64,000 bases of DNA, from positions 744,001 to 808,000 of the forward strand of contig JAQISU010000071.1 in NCBI GenBank assembly GCA_029339505.1, in the 5' to 3' direction. Under the pieces are notes generated by a model. That model was given only the letters and a program-made list of their open reading frames with translations, made no database searches and was not told where the DNA came from. Shown piece by piece: positions 25,481-40,468 of this stretch (within the stretch, counting starts at the first letter, position 1; each line of letters starts with the position of its first letter). The stretch comes from Unio delphinus. Taxonomy: Eukaryota; Mollusca; Bivalvia; Unionida; Unionidae. Both the position numbers and the translations under genes were made by a program.

Positions 25481-28400
25481 CGTAGATGGAAATACTTAGA
25501 TATATATACGACTACGTAAATAGTCAGATATAGATGTAATATTCATGTAAAGAGTGAATCTAGCTGAATTGGAAAACATCGACAAAGATAGTTGTATTTT
25601 GATTGAAATATCTCAATGTATTTTGTTTAATGTGGATAGTTATAGCTATGTGTAGGTGGATAGATAATGAGAGATGCAGCTTAACTAATATGGAGTAATC
25701 TGATATCAGACATCTCAACTTTGATAGCTGAATCTCGATTGATATAGAACTATGTGATTTGGATGCCGGCTATAGATATGTCACCAGACATAAGCTTACA
25801 TGTTGTCAGATTTATCTTCATGTAGTTTGACATACGTATATCGATACATCTTCACGAAGATGGAATAATGTCGTGATCTATTAGTCTGCGTAGATTGTCA
25901 TATGTAGATAGATTTGTCCCCAAGAATGTGAATCTATCTGAATTGAACCTCCGCAACGTATATAACTATATTATGATTGAAATATCTCGATCTGTTCTAG
26001 TAAATATGGATAGTTATAGTTATGTGCTGTTGGATATGTGTTGAGATCAGCATGATAACGAAGCTTGAAACGTCTGTATTCAAACCACATCAACGTTTAT
26101 ATATGTATCCGGATTGATATACCCCGATTTAATTTGGTTTCGGTCTACAGATATATCTCCAAACCTAAGCTTACATGTTGTCAGATTTATCTTCATGTAG
26201 TTTGACAAACGTATATCGATACATCTGCACGAAGATGGAATAATGTAGATATCTATCAGTCTACGTAGATTGTCATATGTAGATAGATTTATCCCCAAGA
26301 ATGTGAATCTATCTGAATTGAACCACCGCAACGTATATAACTATATTTGGATTGAAATATCTCGAACTGTTCTAGTAAATATGGATAGTTATAGTTATGT
26401 GCTGTTGTATATATGTTGTGATAAGCATGATAACGAAGCCTGAAACATCTGTATTCAAACCACATCAACTGTTATATATGTATCTCGATTGATATACCAC
26501 GATTCAATTTGGTTTCGGTCTAAAGATATATATCCAAACGTAAGCTTACAAGTTTTCAGATTTATCTTCATGAAGTTTGACATACGTATATCGATACATC
26601 TTCACGAAGTAGGAATAATGTCGTGATCTATGAGTCTGCGTAGATTGTCATATGTAGATAGATTTATCCCCAAGAATGTGAATCTGTCTGAATTGAAGCA
26701 CCGCAACGTATATAACTATATTTGGATTGAAATATCTCGATCTGTACTGGTAAATATGGATAGTTATAGTTATGTGCTGTTGAATATGTGTTGAGATAAG
26801 CATGATAACGAAGCTTGAAACATCTGTATTCAAACCACATCAACGTTTATATATGTAGCTCGATTCATATACCACGATTCAATTTGGTTTCGGTCTACAG
26901 ATATATCTCCAAACGTAAGCTTACATGTTGTCAGATTTATCTTCATGTAGTTTGACATACGTATATCGATACATCTGCACGAAGATGGAATAATGTAGAT
27001 ATCTATCAATCTACGTAGATTGTCATATGTAGATAGATTTATCCCCAAGAATGTGAATCTATCTGAATTGAACACCACAACGTATATAACTATATTTGGA
27101 CTGAAATATCTCGAACTGTTCTAGTAAATATGGATAGTTATAGTTATGTGCTGTTGGATATGTGTTGTGATAAGCATGATAACAAAGCCTGAAACATCTG
27201 TATTCAAACCACATCAACGGTTATATATGTATCTCGATTGATATACCACGATTCAATTTGGTTTCGGTCTACAGATATATCTCCAAACATAAGCTTACAA
27301 GTTTTCAGATTTATCTTCATGTAGTTTGACATACGTATATCGATACATCTTCACGAAGATGGAATAATGTAGAGATCTATCAGTCTACGTAGATTGTCAT
27401 ATGTAGATAGATTTATCCCCAAGAATGTGAATCTATCTGAATTGAACAACATCAATATATATAACTATATTTGGATTGAAATATCTCGATCTTTCCTAGT
27501 AAATATGGATAGTTATAGTTATGTGCTGTTGGATATGTGTTGAGATTCGCATGATAACGAAGCTTAAAACATCTGTATTCAAACCACATCAACGTTTATA
27601 TATTTATCTTGATTGATATACAACGATTTAATTTGGTTTCGGTCTACAGATATATCTCCAAACGTAAGCTTACATGTTGTCAGATTTATCTTCATGTAGT
27701 TTGACATACGTATATCGATACATCTTCACGAAGATGGAATAATGTAGATATCTATCAGTCTACGTAGATTGTCATATGTAAATAGATTTATCCCCAAGAA
27801 TGTGAATCTATCTGAATTGAAGCAACGCAACGTATATAACTATATTTGGATTGAAATATCTCGATCTGTTCTAGTAAATATGGATAGTTATAGTTATGTG
27901 CTGTTGAATATGTGTTGAGATAAGCATGATAACGAAGCTTGAAACATCTGCATTCAAACCACATCAACGTTTATATATGTATCTCGATTCATATACCACG
28001 ACTTAATTTCTTTTCGGTCTACAGATATATCTCCAAACGTAAGCTTACATGTTGTCAGATTTATCTTCATGAAGTTTGACATTCGTATATCGATACATCT
28101 TCACGAAGATGGAACAATGTAGTAATCTTTCAGTTTACCTAGATTGTCATATGTAGATAGATTTGTCCCCAAGAATGTGAATCTATCTGAATTGAACCTC
28201 CGCAACGTATATAACTATATTATGATTGAAATATCTCGATCTGTTCTAGTAAATATGGATAGTTATAGTTATGTGCTGTTGGATATGTGTTGAGATCAGC
28301 ATGATAACGAAGCTTGAAACATCTGTATTCAAACCACATCAACGTTTATATATGTATCCGGATTGATATACCACGATTTAATTTGGTTTCGGTCTACAGA

Positions 28401-29227
28401 TATATCTCCAAACCTAAGCTTACATGTTGTCAGATTTATCTTCATGTAGTTTGACAAACGTATATCGATAAATCTGCACGAAGATGGAATAATGTAGATA
28501 TCTATCAGTCTACGTAGATTGTCATATGTAGATAGATTTATCCCCAATAATGTGAATCTATCTGAATTGAACCACAGCAACGTATATAACTATATTTGGA
28601 TTGAAATATCTCGAACTGTTCTAGTAAATATGGATAGTTATAGTTATGTGCTGTTGGATATGTGTTGTGATAAGCATGATAAAGAAGCCTGAAACATCTA
28701 TATTCAAACCACATCAACGGTTATATATGTATCTCGATTGATATACCACGATTCAATTTGGTTTCGGTCTAAAGATATATATCCAAACGTAAGCTTACAA
28801 GTTTTCAGATTTATCTTCATGAAGTTTGACATACGTATATCGATACATCGTCACGAAGATGGAATAATGTAGAGATCTATCAGTCTACGTAGATTGTCAT
28901 ATGTAGATAGATTTATCCCCAAGAATGTGAATCTATCTGAATTGAACCATCGCAACGTATATAACTATATTTGGATTGAAATATCTTTATCTCTTCTGGT
29001 AAATATGGATAGTTATAGCTGTCTGATATTGGATATATGTTGCGATAAGCATGATAACGAAGTTTGAAACATCTGTATTCAACCACATCAACGTGTATAT
29101 ATGTATCTCAATTGATCTAGCACGATGTAATTTGGTTTCGATCTACAGATATATCTCCAAACGCAATCTTACATGTTGTCAGATTTATCTTGATGTAGTT
29201 TTTTATAGGTATATAGATACGTCTCCA
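25481..29227. repeat. HOR unit 7: 10-mer m1 m2 m4-m11
   Basis: m3 is missing and the other ten types are in order over 3,747 bp. m5 starts CGAAGTAGG (near 26605), a variant seen elsewhere only in the next unit. Confidence 0.9.
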
Positions 29228-32200
29228 CGTAGATGGAAATACTTAGATATATATACGACTACGTAAATAGTCAGATATAGATGTAATATTCATGTAAAGA
29301 GTGAATCTAGCTGAATTGGAAAACATCGACAAAGATAGTTGTATTTTGATTGAAATATCTCAATGTATTTTGTTTAATGTGGATAGTTATAGCTATGTGT
29401 AGGTGGATAGATAATGAGAGATGCAGCTTAACTAATATGGAGTAATCTGATATCAGACATCTCAACTTTGATAGCTGAATCTCGATTGATATAGAACTAT
29501 GTGATTTGGATGCCGGCTATAGATATGTCACCAGACATAAGCTTACATGTTGTCAGATTTATCTTCATGTAGTTTGACATACGTATATCGATACATCTTC
29601 ACGAAGATGGAATAATGTCGTGATCTATTAGTCTGCGTAGATTGTCATATGTAGATAGATTTGTCCCCAAGAATGTGAATCTATCTGAATTGAACCTCCG
29701 CAACGTATATAACTATATTATGATTGAAATATCTCGATCTGTTCTAGTAAATATGGATAGTTATAGTTATGTGCTGTTGGATATGTGTTGAGATCAGCAT
29801 GATAACGAAGCTTGAAACGTCTGTATTCAAACCACATCAACGTTTATATATGTATCCGGATTGATATACCCCGATTTAATTTGGTTTCGGTCTACAGATA
29901 TATCTCCAAACCTAAGCTTACATGTTGTCAGATTTATCTTCATGTAGTTTGACAAACGTATATCGATACATCTGCACGAAGATGGAATAATGTAGATATC
30001 TATCAGTCTACGTAGATTGTCATATGTAGATAGATTTATCCCCAAGAATGTGAATCTATCTGAATTGAACCACCGCAACGTATATAACTATATTTGGGTT
30101 GAAATATCTCGAACTGTTCTAGTAAATATGGATAGTTATAGTTATGTGCTGTTGTATATATGTTGTGATAAGCATGATAACGAAGCCTGAAACATCTGTA
30201 TTCAAACCACATCAACTGTTATATATGTATCTCGATTGATATACCACGATTCAATTTGGTTTCGGTCTAAAGATATATATCCAAACGTAAGCTTACAAGT
30301 TTTCAGATTTATCTTCATGAAGTTTGACATACGTATATCGATACATCTTCACGAAGTAGGAATAATGTCGTGATCTATGAGTCTGCGTAGATTGTCATAT
30401 GTAGATAGATTTATCCCCAAGAATGTGAATCTGTCTGAATTGAAGCACCGCAACGTATATAACTATATTTGGATTGAAATATCTCGATCTGTACTGGTAA
30501 ATATGGATAGTTATAGTTATGTGCTGTTGAATATGTGTTGAGATAAGCATGATAACGAAGCTTGAAACATCTGTATTCAAACCACATCAACGTTTATATA
30601 TGTAGCTCGATTCATATACCACGATTCAATTTGGTTTCGGTCTACAGATATATCTCCAAACGTAAGCTTACATGTTGTCAGATTTATCTTCATGTAGTTT
30701 GACATACGTATATCGATACATCTGCACGAAGATGGAATAATGTAGATATCTATCAATCTACGTAGATTGTCATATGTAGATAGATTTATCCCCAAGAATG
30801 TGAATCTATCTGAATTGAACACCACAACGTATATAACTATATTTGGACTGAAATATCTCGAACTGTTCTAGTAAATATGGATAGTTATAGTTATGTGCTG
30901 TTGGATATGTGTTGTGATAAGCATGATAACAAAGCCTGAAACATCTGTATTCAAACCACATCAACGGTTATATATGTATCTCGATTGATATACCACGATT
31001 CAATTTGGTTTCGGTCTACAGATATATCTCCAAACATAAGCTTACAAGTTTTCAGATTTATCTTCATGTAGTTTGACATACGTATATCGATACATCTTCA
31101 CGAAGATGGAATAATGTAGAGATCTATCAGTCTACGTAGATTGTCATATGTAGATAGATTTATCCCCAAGAATGTGAATCTATCTGAATTGAACAACATC
31201 AATATATATAACTATATTTGGATTGAAATATCTCGATCTTTCCTAGTAAATATGGATAGTTATAGTTATGTGCTGTTGGATATGTGTTGAGATTCGCATG
31301 ATAACGAAGCTTGAAACATCTGTATTCAAACCACATCAACGTTTATATATTTATCTTGATTGATATACAACGATTTAATTTGGTTTCGGTCTACAGATAT
31401 ATCTCCAAACGTAAGCTTACATGTTGTCAGATTTATCTTCATGTAGTTTGACATACGTATATCGATACATCTTCACGAAGATGGAATAATGTAGATATCT
31501 ATCAGTCTACGTAGATTGTCATTTGTAAATAGATTTATCCCCAAGAATGTGAATCTATCTGAATTGAAGCAACGCAACGTATATAACTATATTTGGATTG
31601 AAATATCTCGATCTGTTCTAGTAAATATGGATAGTTATAGTTATGTGCTGTTGAATATGTGTTGAGATAAGCATGATAACGAAGCTTGAAACATCTGCAT
31701 TCAAACCACATCAACGTTTATATATGTATCTCGATTCATATACCACGACTTAATTTCTTTTCGGTCTACAGATATATCTCCAAACGTAAGCTTACATGTT
31801 GTCAGATTTATCTTCATGAAGTTTGACATTCGTATATCGATACATCTTCACGAAGATGGAACAATGTAGTAATCTTTCAGTCTACCTAGATTGTCATATG
31901 TAGATAGATTTGTCCCCAAGAATGTGAATCTATCTGAATTGAACCTCCGCAACGTATATAACTATATTATGATTGAAATATCTCGATCTGTTCTAGTAAA
32001 TATGGATAGTTATAGTTATGTGCTGTTGGATATGTGTTGAGATCAGCATGATAACGAAGCTTGAAACATCTGTATTCAAACCACATCAACGTTTATATAT
32101 GTATCCGGATTGATATACCACGATTTAATTTGGTTTCGGTCTACAGATATATCTCCAAACCTAAGCTTACATGTTGTCAGATTTATCTTCATGTAGTTTG

Positions 32201-32974
32201 ACATACGTATATCGATACATCTGCACGAAGATGGAATAATGTAGATATCTATCAGTCTACGTAGATTGTCATATGTAGATAGATTTATCCCCAATAATGT
32301 GAATCTATCTGAATTGAACCACAGTAACGTATATAACTATATTTGGATTGAAATATCTCGAACTGTTCTAGTAAATATGGATAGTTATAGTTATGTGCTG
32401 TTGGATATGTGTTGTGATAAGCATGATAAAGAAGCCTGAAACATCTATATTCAAACCACATCAACGGTTATATATGTATCTCGATTGATATACCACGATT
32501 CAATTTGGTTTCGGTCTAAAGATATATATCCAAACGTAAGCTTACAAGTTTTCAGATTTATCTTCATGAAGTTTGACATACGTATATCGATACATCGTCA
32601 CGAAGATGGAATAATGTAGAGATCTATCAGTCTACGTAGATTGTCATATGTAGATAGATTTATCCCCAAGAATGTGAATCTATCTGAATTGAACCATCGC
32701 AACGTATATAACTATATTTGGATTGAAATATCTTTATCTCTTCTGGTAAATATGGATAGTTATAGCTGTCTGATATTGGATATATGTTGAGATAAGCATG
32801 ATAACGAAGTTTGAAACATCTGTATTCAACCACATCAACGTGTATATATGTATCTCAATTGATCTAGCACGATGTAATTTGGTTTCGATCTACAGATATA
32901 TCTCCAAACGCAATCTTACATGTTGTCAGATTTATCTTGATGTAGTTTTTTATAGGTATATAGATACGTCTTCA
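29228..32974. repeat. HOR unit 8: 10-mer m1 m2 m4-m11
   Basis: It has the same composition as the preceding unit and shares CGAAGTAGG in m5 (near 30352) and GATCTATTAGTC in m2 (near 29622). It differs at single bases such as GGGTTG near 30096 and CATTTG near 31521. Confidence 0.9.
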
Positions 32975-35900
32975 CGTAGATGGAAATACTTAGATATATA
33001 TACGACTACGTAAATAGTCAGATATAGATGTAATATTCATGTAAAGAGTGAATCTAGCTGAATTGGAAAACATCGACAAAGATAGTTGTATTTTGATTGA
33101 AATATCTCAATGTATTTTGTTTAATGTGGATAGTTATAGCTATGTGTAGGTGGATATATAATGAGAGATGCAGCTTAACTAATATGGAGTAATCTGATAT
33201 CAGACATCTCAACTTTGATAGCTGAATCTCGATTGATATAGAACTATGTGATTTGGATGCCGGCTATAGATATGTCACCAGACATAAGCTTACATGTTGT
33301 CAGATTTATCTTCATGTAGTTTGACATACGTATATCGATACATCTTCACGAAGATGGAATAATGTCGTGATCTATGAGTCTGCGTAGATTGTCATATGTA
33401 GATAGATTTGTCCCCAAGAATGTGAATCTATCTGAATTGAACCTCCGCAACGTATATAACTATATTATGATTGAAATATCTCGATCTGTTCTAGTAAATA
33501 TGGATAGTTATAGTTATGTGCTGTTGGATATGTGTTGAGATCAGCATGATAACGAAGCTTGAAACGTCTGTATTCAAACCACATCAACGTTTATATATGT
33601 ATCCGGATTGATATACCCCGATTTAATTTGGTTTCGGTCTACAGATATATCTCCAAACCTAAGCTTATATGTTGTCAGATTTATCTTCATGTAGTTTGAC
33701 AAACGTATATCGATACATCTGCACGAAGATGGAATAATGTAGATATCTATCAGTCTACGTAGATTGTCATATGTAGATAGATTTATCCCCAATAATGTGA
33801 ATCTGTCTGAATTGAAGCACCGCAACGTATATAACTATATTTGGATTGAAATATCTCGATCTGTACTAGTAAATATGGATAGTTATAGTTATGTGCTGTT
33901 GAATATGTGTTGAGATAAGCATGATAACGAAGCTTGAAACATCTGTATTCAAACCACATCAACGTTTATATATGTATCTCGATTCATATACCACGACTTA
34001 ATTTCTTTTCGGTCTACAGATATATCTCCAAACGTAAGCTTACATGTTGTCAGATTTATCTTCATGTAGTTTGACAAACGTATATCGATACATCTGCACG
34101 AAGATGGAATAATGTAGATATCTATCAGTCTACGTAGATTGTCATATGTAGATAGATTTATCCCCAAGAATGTGAATCTATCTGAATTGAACCACCGCAA
34201 CGTATATAACTATATTTGGATTGAAATATCTCGAACTGTTCTAGTAAATATGGATAGTTATAGTTATGTGCTGTTGTATATATGTTGTGATAAGCATGAT
34301 AACGAAGCCTGAAACATCTGTATTCAAACCACATCAACTGTTATATATGTATCTCGATTGATATACCACGATTCAATTTGGTTTCGGTCTAAAGATATAT
34401 ATCCAAACGTAAGCTTACAAGTTTTCAGATTTATCTTCATGAAGTTTGACATACGTATATCGATACATCTTCACGAAGATGGAATAATGTCGTGATCTAT
34501 GAGTCTGCGTAGATTGTCATATGTAGATAGATTTATCCCCAAGAATGTGAATCTGTCTGAATTGAAGCACCGCAACGTATATAACTATATTTGGATTGAA
34601 ATATCTCGATCTGTACTGGTAAATATGGATAGTTATAGTTATGTGCTGTTGAATATGTGTTGAGATAAGCATGATAACGAAGCTTGAAACATCTGTATTC
34701 AAACCACATCAACGTTTATATATGTAGCTCGATTCATATACCACGACTTAATTTCTTTTCGGTCTACAGATATATCTCCAAACGTAAGCTTACATGTTGT
34801 CAGATTTATCTTCATGTAGTTTGACATACGTATATCGATACATCTGCACGAAGATGGAATAATGTAGATATCTATCAGTCTACGTAGATTGTCATATGTA
34901 GATAGATTTATCCCCAAGAATGTGAATCTATCTGAATTGAACACCACAACGTATATAACTATATTTGGACTGAAATATCTCGAACTGTTCTAGTAAATAT
35001 GGATAGTTATAGTTATGTGCTGTTGGATATGTGTTGTGATAAGCATGATAACAAAGCCTGAAACATCTGTATTCAAACCACATCAACGGTTATATATGTA
35101 TCTCGATTGATATACCACGATTCAATTTGGTTTCGGTCTACAGATATATCTCCAAACATAAGCTTACAAGTTTTCAGATTTATCTTCATGAAGTTTGACA
35201 TTCGTATATCGATACATCTTCACGAAGATGGAACAATGTAGTAATCTTTCAGTCTACCTAGATTGTCATATGTAGATAGATTTGTCCCCAAGAATGTGAA
35301 TCTATCTGAATTGAACCTCCGCAACGTATATAACTATATTATGATTGAAATATCTCGATCTGTTCTAGTAAATATGGATAGTTATAGTTATGTGCTGTTG
35401 GATATGTGTTGAGATCAGCATGATAACGAAGCTTGAAACATCTGTATTCAAACCACATCAACGTTTATATATGTATCCGGATTGATATACCACGATTTAA
35501 TTTGGTTTCGGTCTACAGATATATCTCCAAACCTAAGCTTACATGTTGTCAGATTTATCTTCATGTAGTTTGACATACGTATATCGATACATCTGCACGA
35601 AGATGGAATAATGTAGATATCTATCAGTCTACGTAGATTGTCATATGTAGATAGATTTATCCCCAATAATGTGAATCTATCTGAATTGAACCACAGTAAC
35701 GTATATAACTATATTTGGATTGAAATATCTCGAACTGTTCTAGTAAATATGGATAGTTATAGTTATGTGCTGTTGGATATGTGTTGTGATAAGCATGATA
35801 AAGAAGCCTGAAACATCTATATTCAAACCACATCAACGGTTATATATGTATCTCGATTGATATACCACGATTCAATTTGGTTTCGGTCTAAAGATATATA

Positions 35901-36346
35901 TCCAAACGTAAGCTTACAAGTTTTCAGATTTATCTTCATGAAGTTTGACATACGTATATCGATACATCGTCACGAAGATGGAATAATGTAGAGATCTATC
36001 AGTCTACGTAGATTGTCATATGTAGATAGATTTATCCCCAAGAATGTGAATCTATCTGAATTGAACCATCGCAACGTATATAACTATATTTGGATTGAAA
36101 TATCTTTATCTCTTCTGGTAAATATGGATAGTTATAGCTGTCTGATATTGGATATATGTTGAGATAAGCATGATAACGAAGTTTGAAACATCTGTATTCA
36201 ACCACATCAACGTGTATATATGTATCTCAATTGATCTAGCACGATGTAATTTGGTTTCGATCTACAGATATATCTCCAAACGCAATCTTACATGTTGTCA
36301 GATTTATCTTGATGTAGTTTTTTATAGGTATATAGATACGTCTTCA
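32975..36346. repeat. HOR unit 9: 9-mer m1-m6 m9-m11
   Basis: m7 and m8 are missing. m6 ends with GACATTCG (near 35198), the m8-type ending, and is followed directly by m9 (GGAACAATG). The right part of the unit matches positions 1-1873 at an offset of 34,473 bp. Confidence 0.88.
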
Positions 36347-39300
36347 CGTAGATGGAAATACTTAGATATATATACGACTACGTAAATAGTCAGATATAGA
36401 TGTAATATTCATGTAAAGAGTGAATCTAGCTGAATTGGAAAACATCGACAAAGATAGTTGTATTTTGATTGAAATATCTCAATGTATTTTGTTTAATGTG
36501 GATAGTTATAGCTATGTGTAGGTGGATATATAATGAGAGATGCAGCTTAACTAATATGGAGTAATCTGATATCAGACATCTCAACTTTGATAGCTGAATC
36601 TCGATTGATATAGAACTATGTGATTTGGATGCCGGCTATAGATATGTCACCAGACATAAGCTTACATGTTGTCAGATTTATCTTCATGTAGTTTGACATA
36701 CGTATATCGATACATCTTCACGAAGATGGAATAATGTCGTGATCTATGAGTCTGCGTAGATTGTCATATGTAGATAGATTTGTCCCCAAGAATGTGAATC
36801 TATCTGAATTGAACCTCCGCAACGTATATAACTATATTATGATTGAAATATCTCGATCTGTTCTAGTAAATATGGATAGTTATAGTTATGTGCTGTTGGA
36901 TATGTGTTGAGATCAGCATGATAACGAAGCTTGAAACGTCTGTATTCAAACCACATCAACGTTTATATATGTATCCGGATTGATATACCCCGATTTAATT
37001 TGGTTTCGGTCTACAGATATATCTCCAAACCTAAGCTTACATGTTGTCAGATTTATCTTCATGTAGTTTGACAAACGTATATCGATACATCTGCACGAAG
37101 ATGGAATAATGTAGATATCTATCAGTCTACGTAGATTGTCATATGTAGATAGATTTATCCCCAATAATGTGAATCTGTCTGAATTGAAGCACCGCAACGT
37201 ATATAACTATATTTGGATTGAAATATCTCGATCTGTACTAGTAAATATGGATAGTTATAGTTATGTGCTGTTGAATATGTGTTGAGATAAGCATGATAAC
37301 GAAGCTTGAAACATCTGTATTCAAACCACATCAACGTTTATATATGTATCTCGATTCATATACCACGACTTAATTTCTTTTCGGTCTACAGATATATCTC
37401 CAAACGTAAGCTTACATGTTGTCAGATTTATCTTCATGTAGTTTGACAAACGTATATCGATACATCTGCACGAAGATGGAATAATGTAGATATCTATCAG
37501 TCTACGTAGATTGTCATATAAAGATAGATTTATCCCCAAGAATGTGAATCTATCTGAATTGAACCACCGCAACGTATATAACTATATTTGGATTGAAATA
37601 TCTCGAACTGTTCTAGTAAATATGGATAGTTATAGTTATGTGCTGTTGTATATATGTTGTGATAAGCATGATAACGAAGCCTGAAACATCTGTATTCAAA
37701 CCACATCAACTGTTATATATGTATCTCGATTGATATACCACGATTCAATTTGGTTTCGGTCTAAAGATATATATCCAAACGTAAGCTTACAAGTTTTCAG
37801 ATTTATCTTCATGAAGTTTGACATACGTATATCGATACATCTTCACGAAGATGGAATAATGTCGTGATCTATGAGTCTGCGTAGATTGTCATATGTAGAT
37901 AGATTTATCCCCAAGAATGTGAATCTGTCTGAATTGAAGCACCGCAACGTATATAACTATATTTGGATTGAAATATCTCGATCTGTACTGGTAAATATGG
38001 ATAGTTATAGTTATGTGCTGTTGAATATGTGTTGAGATAAGCATGATAACGAAGCTTGAAACATCTGTATTCAAACCACATCAACGTTTATATATGTAGC
38101 TCGATTCATATACCACGACTTAATTTCTTTTCGGTCTACAGATATATCTCCAAACGTAAGCTTACATGTTGTCAGATTTATCTTCATGTAGTTTGACATA
38201 CGTATATCGATACATCTGCACGAAGATGGAATAATGTAGATATCTATCAGTCTACGTAGATTGTCATATGTAGATAGATTTATCCCCAAGAATGTGAATC
38301 TATCTGAATTGAACACCACAACGTATATAACTATATTTGGACTGAAATATCTCGAACTGTTCTAGTAAATATGGATAGTTATAGTTATGTGCTGTTGGAT
38401 ATGTGTTGTGATAAGCATGATAACAAAGCCTGAAACATCTGTATTCAAACCACATCAACGGTTATATATGTATCTCGATTGATATACCACGATTCAATTT
38501 GGTTTCGGTCTACAGATATATCTCCAAACATAAGCTTACAAGTTTTCAGATTTATCTTCATGTAGTTTGACATACGTATATCGATACATCTTCACGAAGA
38601 TGGAATAATGTAGAGATCTATCAGTCTACGTAGATTGTCATATGTAGATAGATTTATCCCCAAGAATGTGAATCTATCTGAATTGAACAACATCAATATA
38701 TATAACTATATTTGGATTGAAATATCTCGATCTTTCCTAGTAAATATGGATAGTTATAGTTATGTGCTGTTGGATATGTGTTGAGATTCGCATGATAACG
38801 AAGCTTAAAACATCTGTATTCAAACCACATCAACGTTTATATATTTATCTTGATTGATATACAACGATTTAATTTGGTTTCGGTCTACAGATATATCTCC
38901 AAACGTAAGCTTACATGTTGTCAGATTTATCTTCATGTAGTTTGACATACGTATATCGATACATCTTCACGAAGATGGAATAATGTAGATATCTATCAGT
39001 CTACGTAGATTGTCATATGTAAATAGATTTATCCCCAAGAATGTGAATCTATCTGAATTGAAGAAACGCAACGTATATAACTATATTTGGATTGAAATAT
39101 CTCGATCTGTTCTAGTAAATATGGATAGTTATAGTTATGTGCTGTTGAATATGTGTTGAGATAAGCATGATAACGAAGCTTGAAACATCTGCATTCAAAC
39201 CACATCAACGTTTATATATGTATCTCGATTCATATACCACGACTTAATTTCTTTTCGGTCTACAGATATATCTCCAAACGTAAGCTTACATGTTGTCAGA

Positions 39301-40468
39301 TTTATCTTCATGAAGTTTGACATTCGTATATCGATACATCTTCACGAAGATGGAACAATGTAGTAATCTTTCAGTTTACCTAGATTGTCATATGTAGATA
39401 GATTTGTCCCCAAGAATGTGAATCTATCTGAATTGAACCTCCGCAACGTATATAACTATATTATGATTGAAATATCTCGATCTGTTCTAGTAAATATGGA
39501 TAGTTATAGTTATGTGCTGTTGGATATGTGTTGAGATCAGCATGATAACGAAGCTTGAAACATCTGTATTCAAACCACATCAACGTTTATATATGTATCC
39601 GGATTGATATACCACGATTTAATTTGGTTTCGGTCTACAGATATATCTCCAAACCTAAGCTTACATGTTGTCAGATTTATCTTCATGTAGTTTGACAAAC
39701 GTATATCGATAAATCTGCACGAAGATGGAATAATGTAGATATCTATCAGTCTACGTAGATTGTCATATGTAGATAGATTTATCCCCAATAATGTGAATCT
39801 ATCTGAATTGAACCACAGCAACGTATATAACTATATTTGGATTGAAATATCTCGAACTGTTCTAGTAAATATGGATAGTTATAGTTATGTGCTGTTGGAT
39901 ATGTGTTATGATAAGCATGATAAAGAAGCCTGAAACATCTATATTCAAACCACATCAACGGTTATATATGTATCTCGATTGATATACCACGATTCAATTT
40001 GGTTTCGGTCTAAAGATATATATCCAAACGTAAGCTTACAAGTTTTCAGATTTATCTTCATGAAGTTTGACATACGTATATCGATACATCGTCACGAAGA
40101 TGGAATAATGTAGAGATCTATCAGTCTACGTAGATTGTCATATGTAGATAGATTTATCCCCAAGAATGTGAATCTATCTGAATTGAACCATCGCAACGTA
40201 TATAACTATATTTGGATTGAAATATCTTTATCTCTTCTGGTAAATATGGATAGTTATAGCTGTCTGATATTGGATATATGTTGCGATAAGCATGATAACG
40301 AAGTTTGAAACATCTGTATTCAACCACATCAACGTGTATATATGTATCTCAATTGATCTAGCACGATGTAATTTGGTTTCGATCTACAGATATATCTCCA
40401 AACGCAATCTTACATGTTGTCAGATTTATCTTGATGTAGTTTTTTATAGGTATATAGATACGTCTCCA
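36347..40468. repeat. HOR unit 10: canonical 11-mer m1-m11
   Basis: All types occur in order. It shares the rare markers of unit 1: CATATAAAG in m4 (near 37515), GAAGAAACGC in m8 (near 39060) and GTTATGATAAG in m10 (near 39903). Confidence 0.9.
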
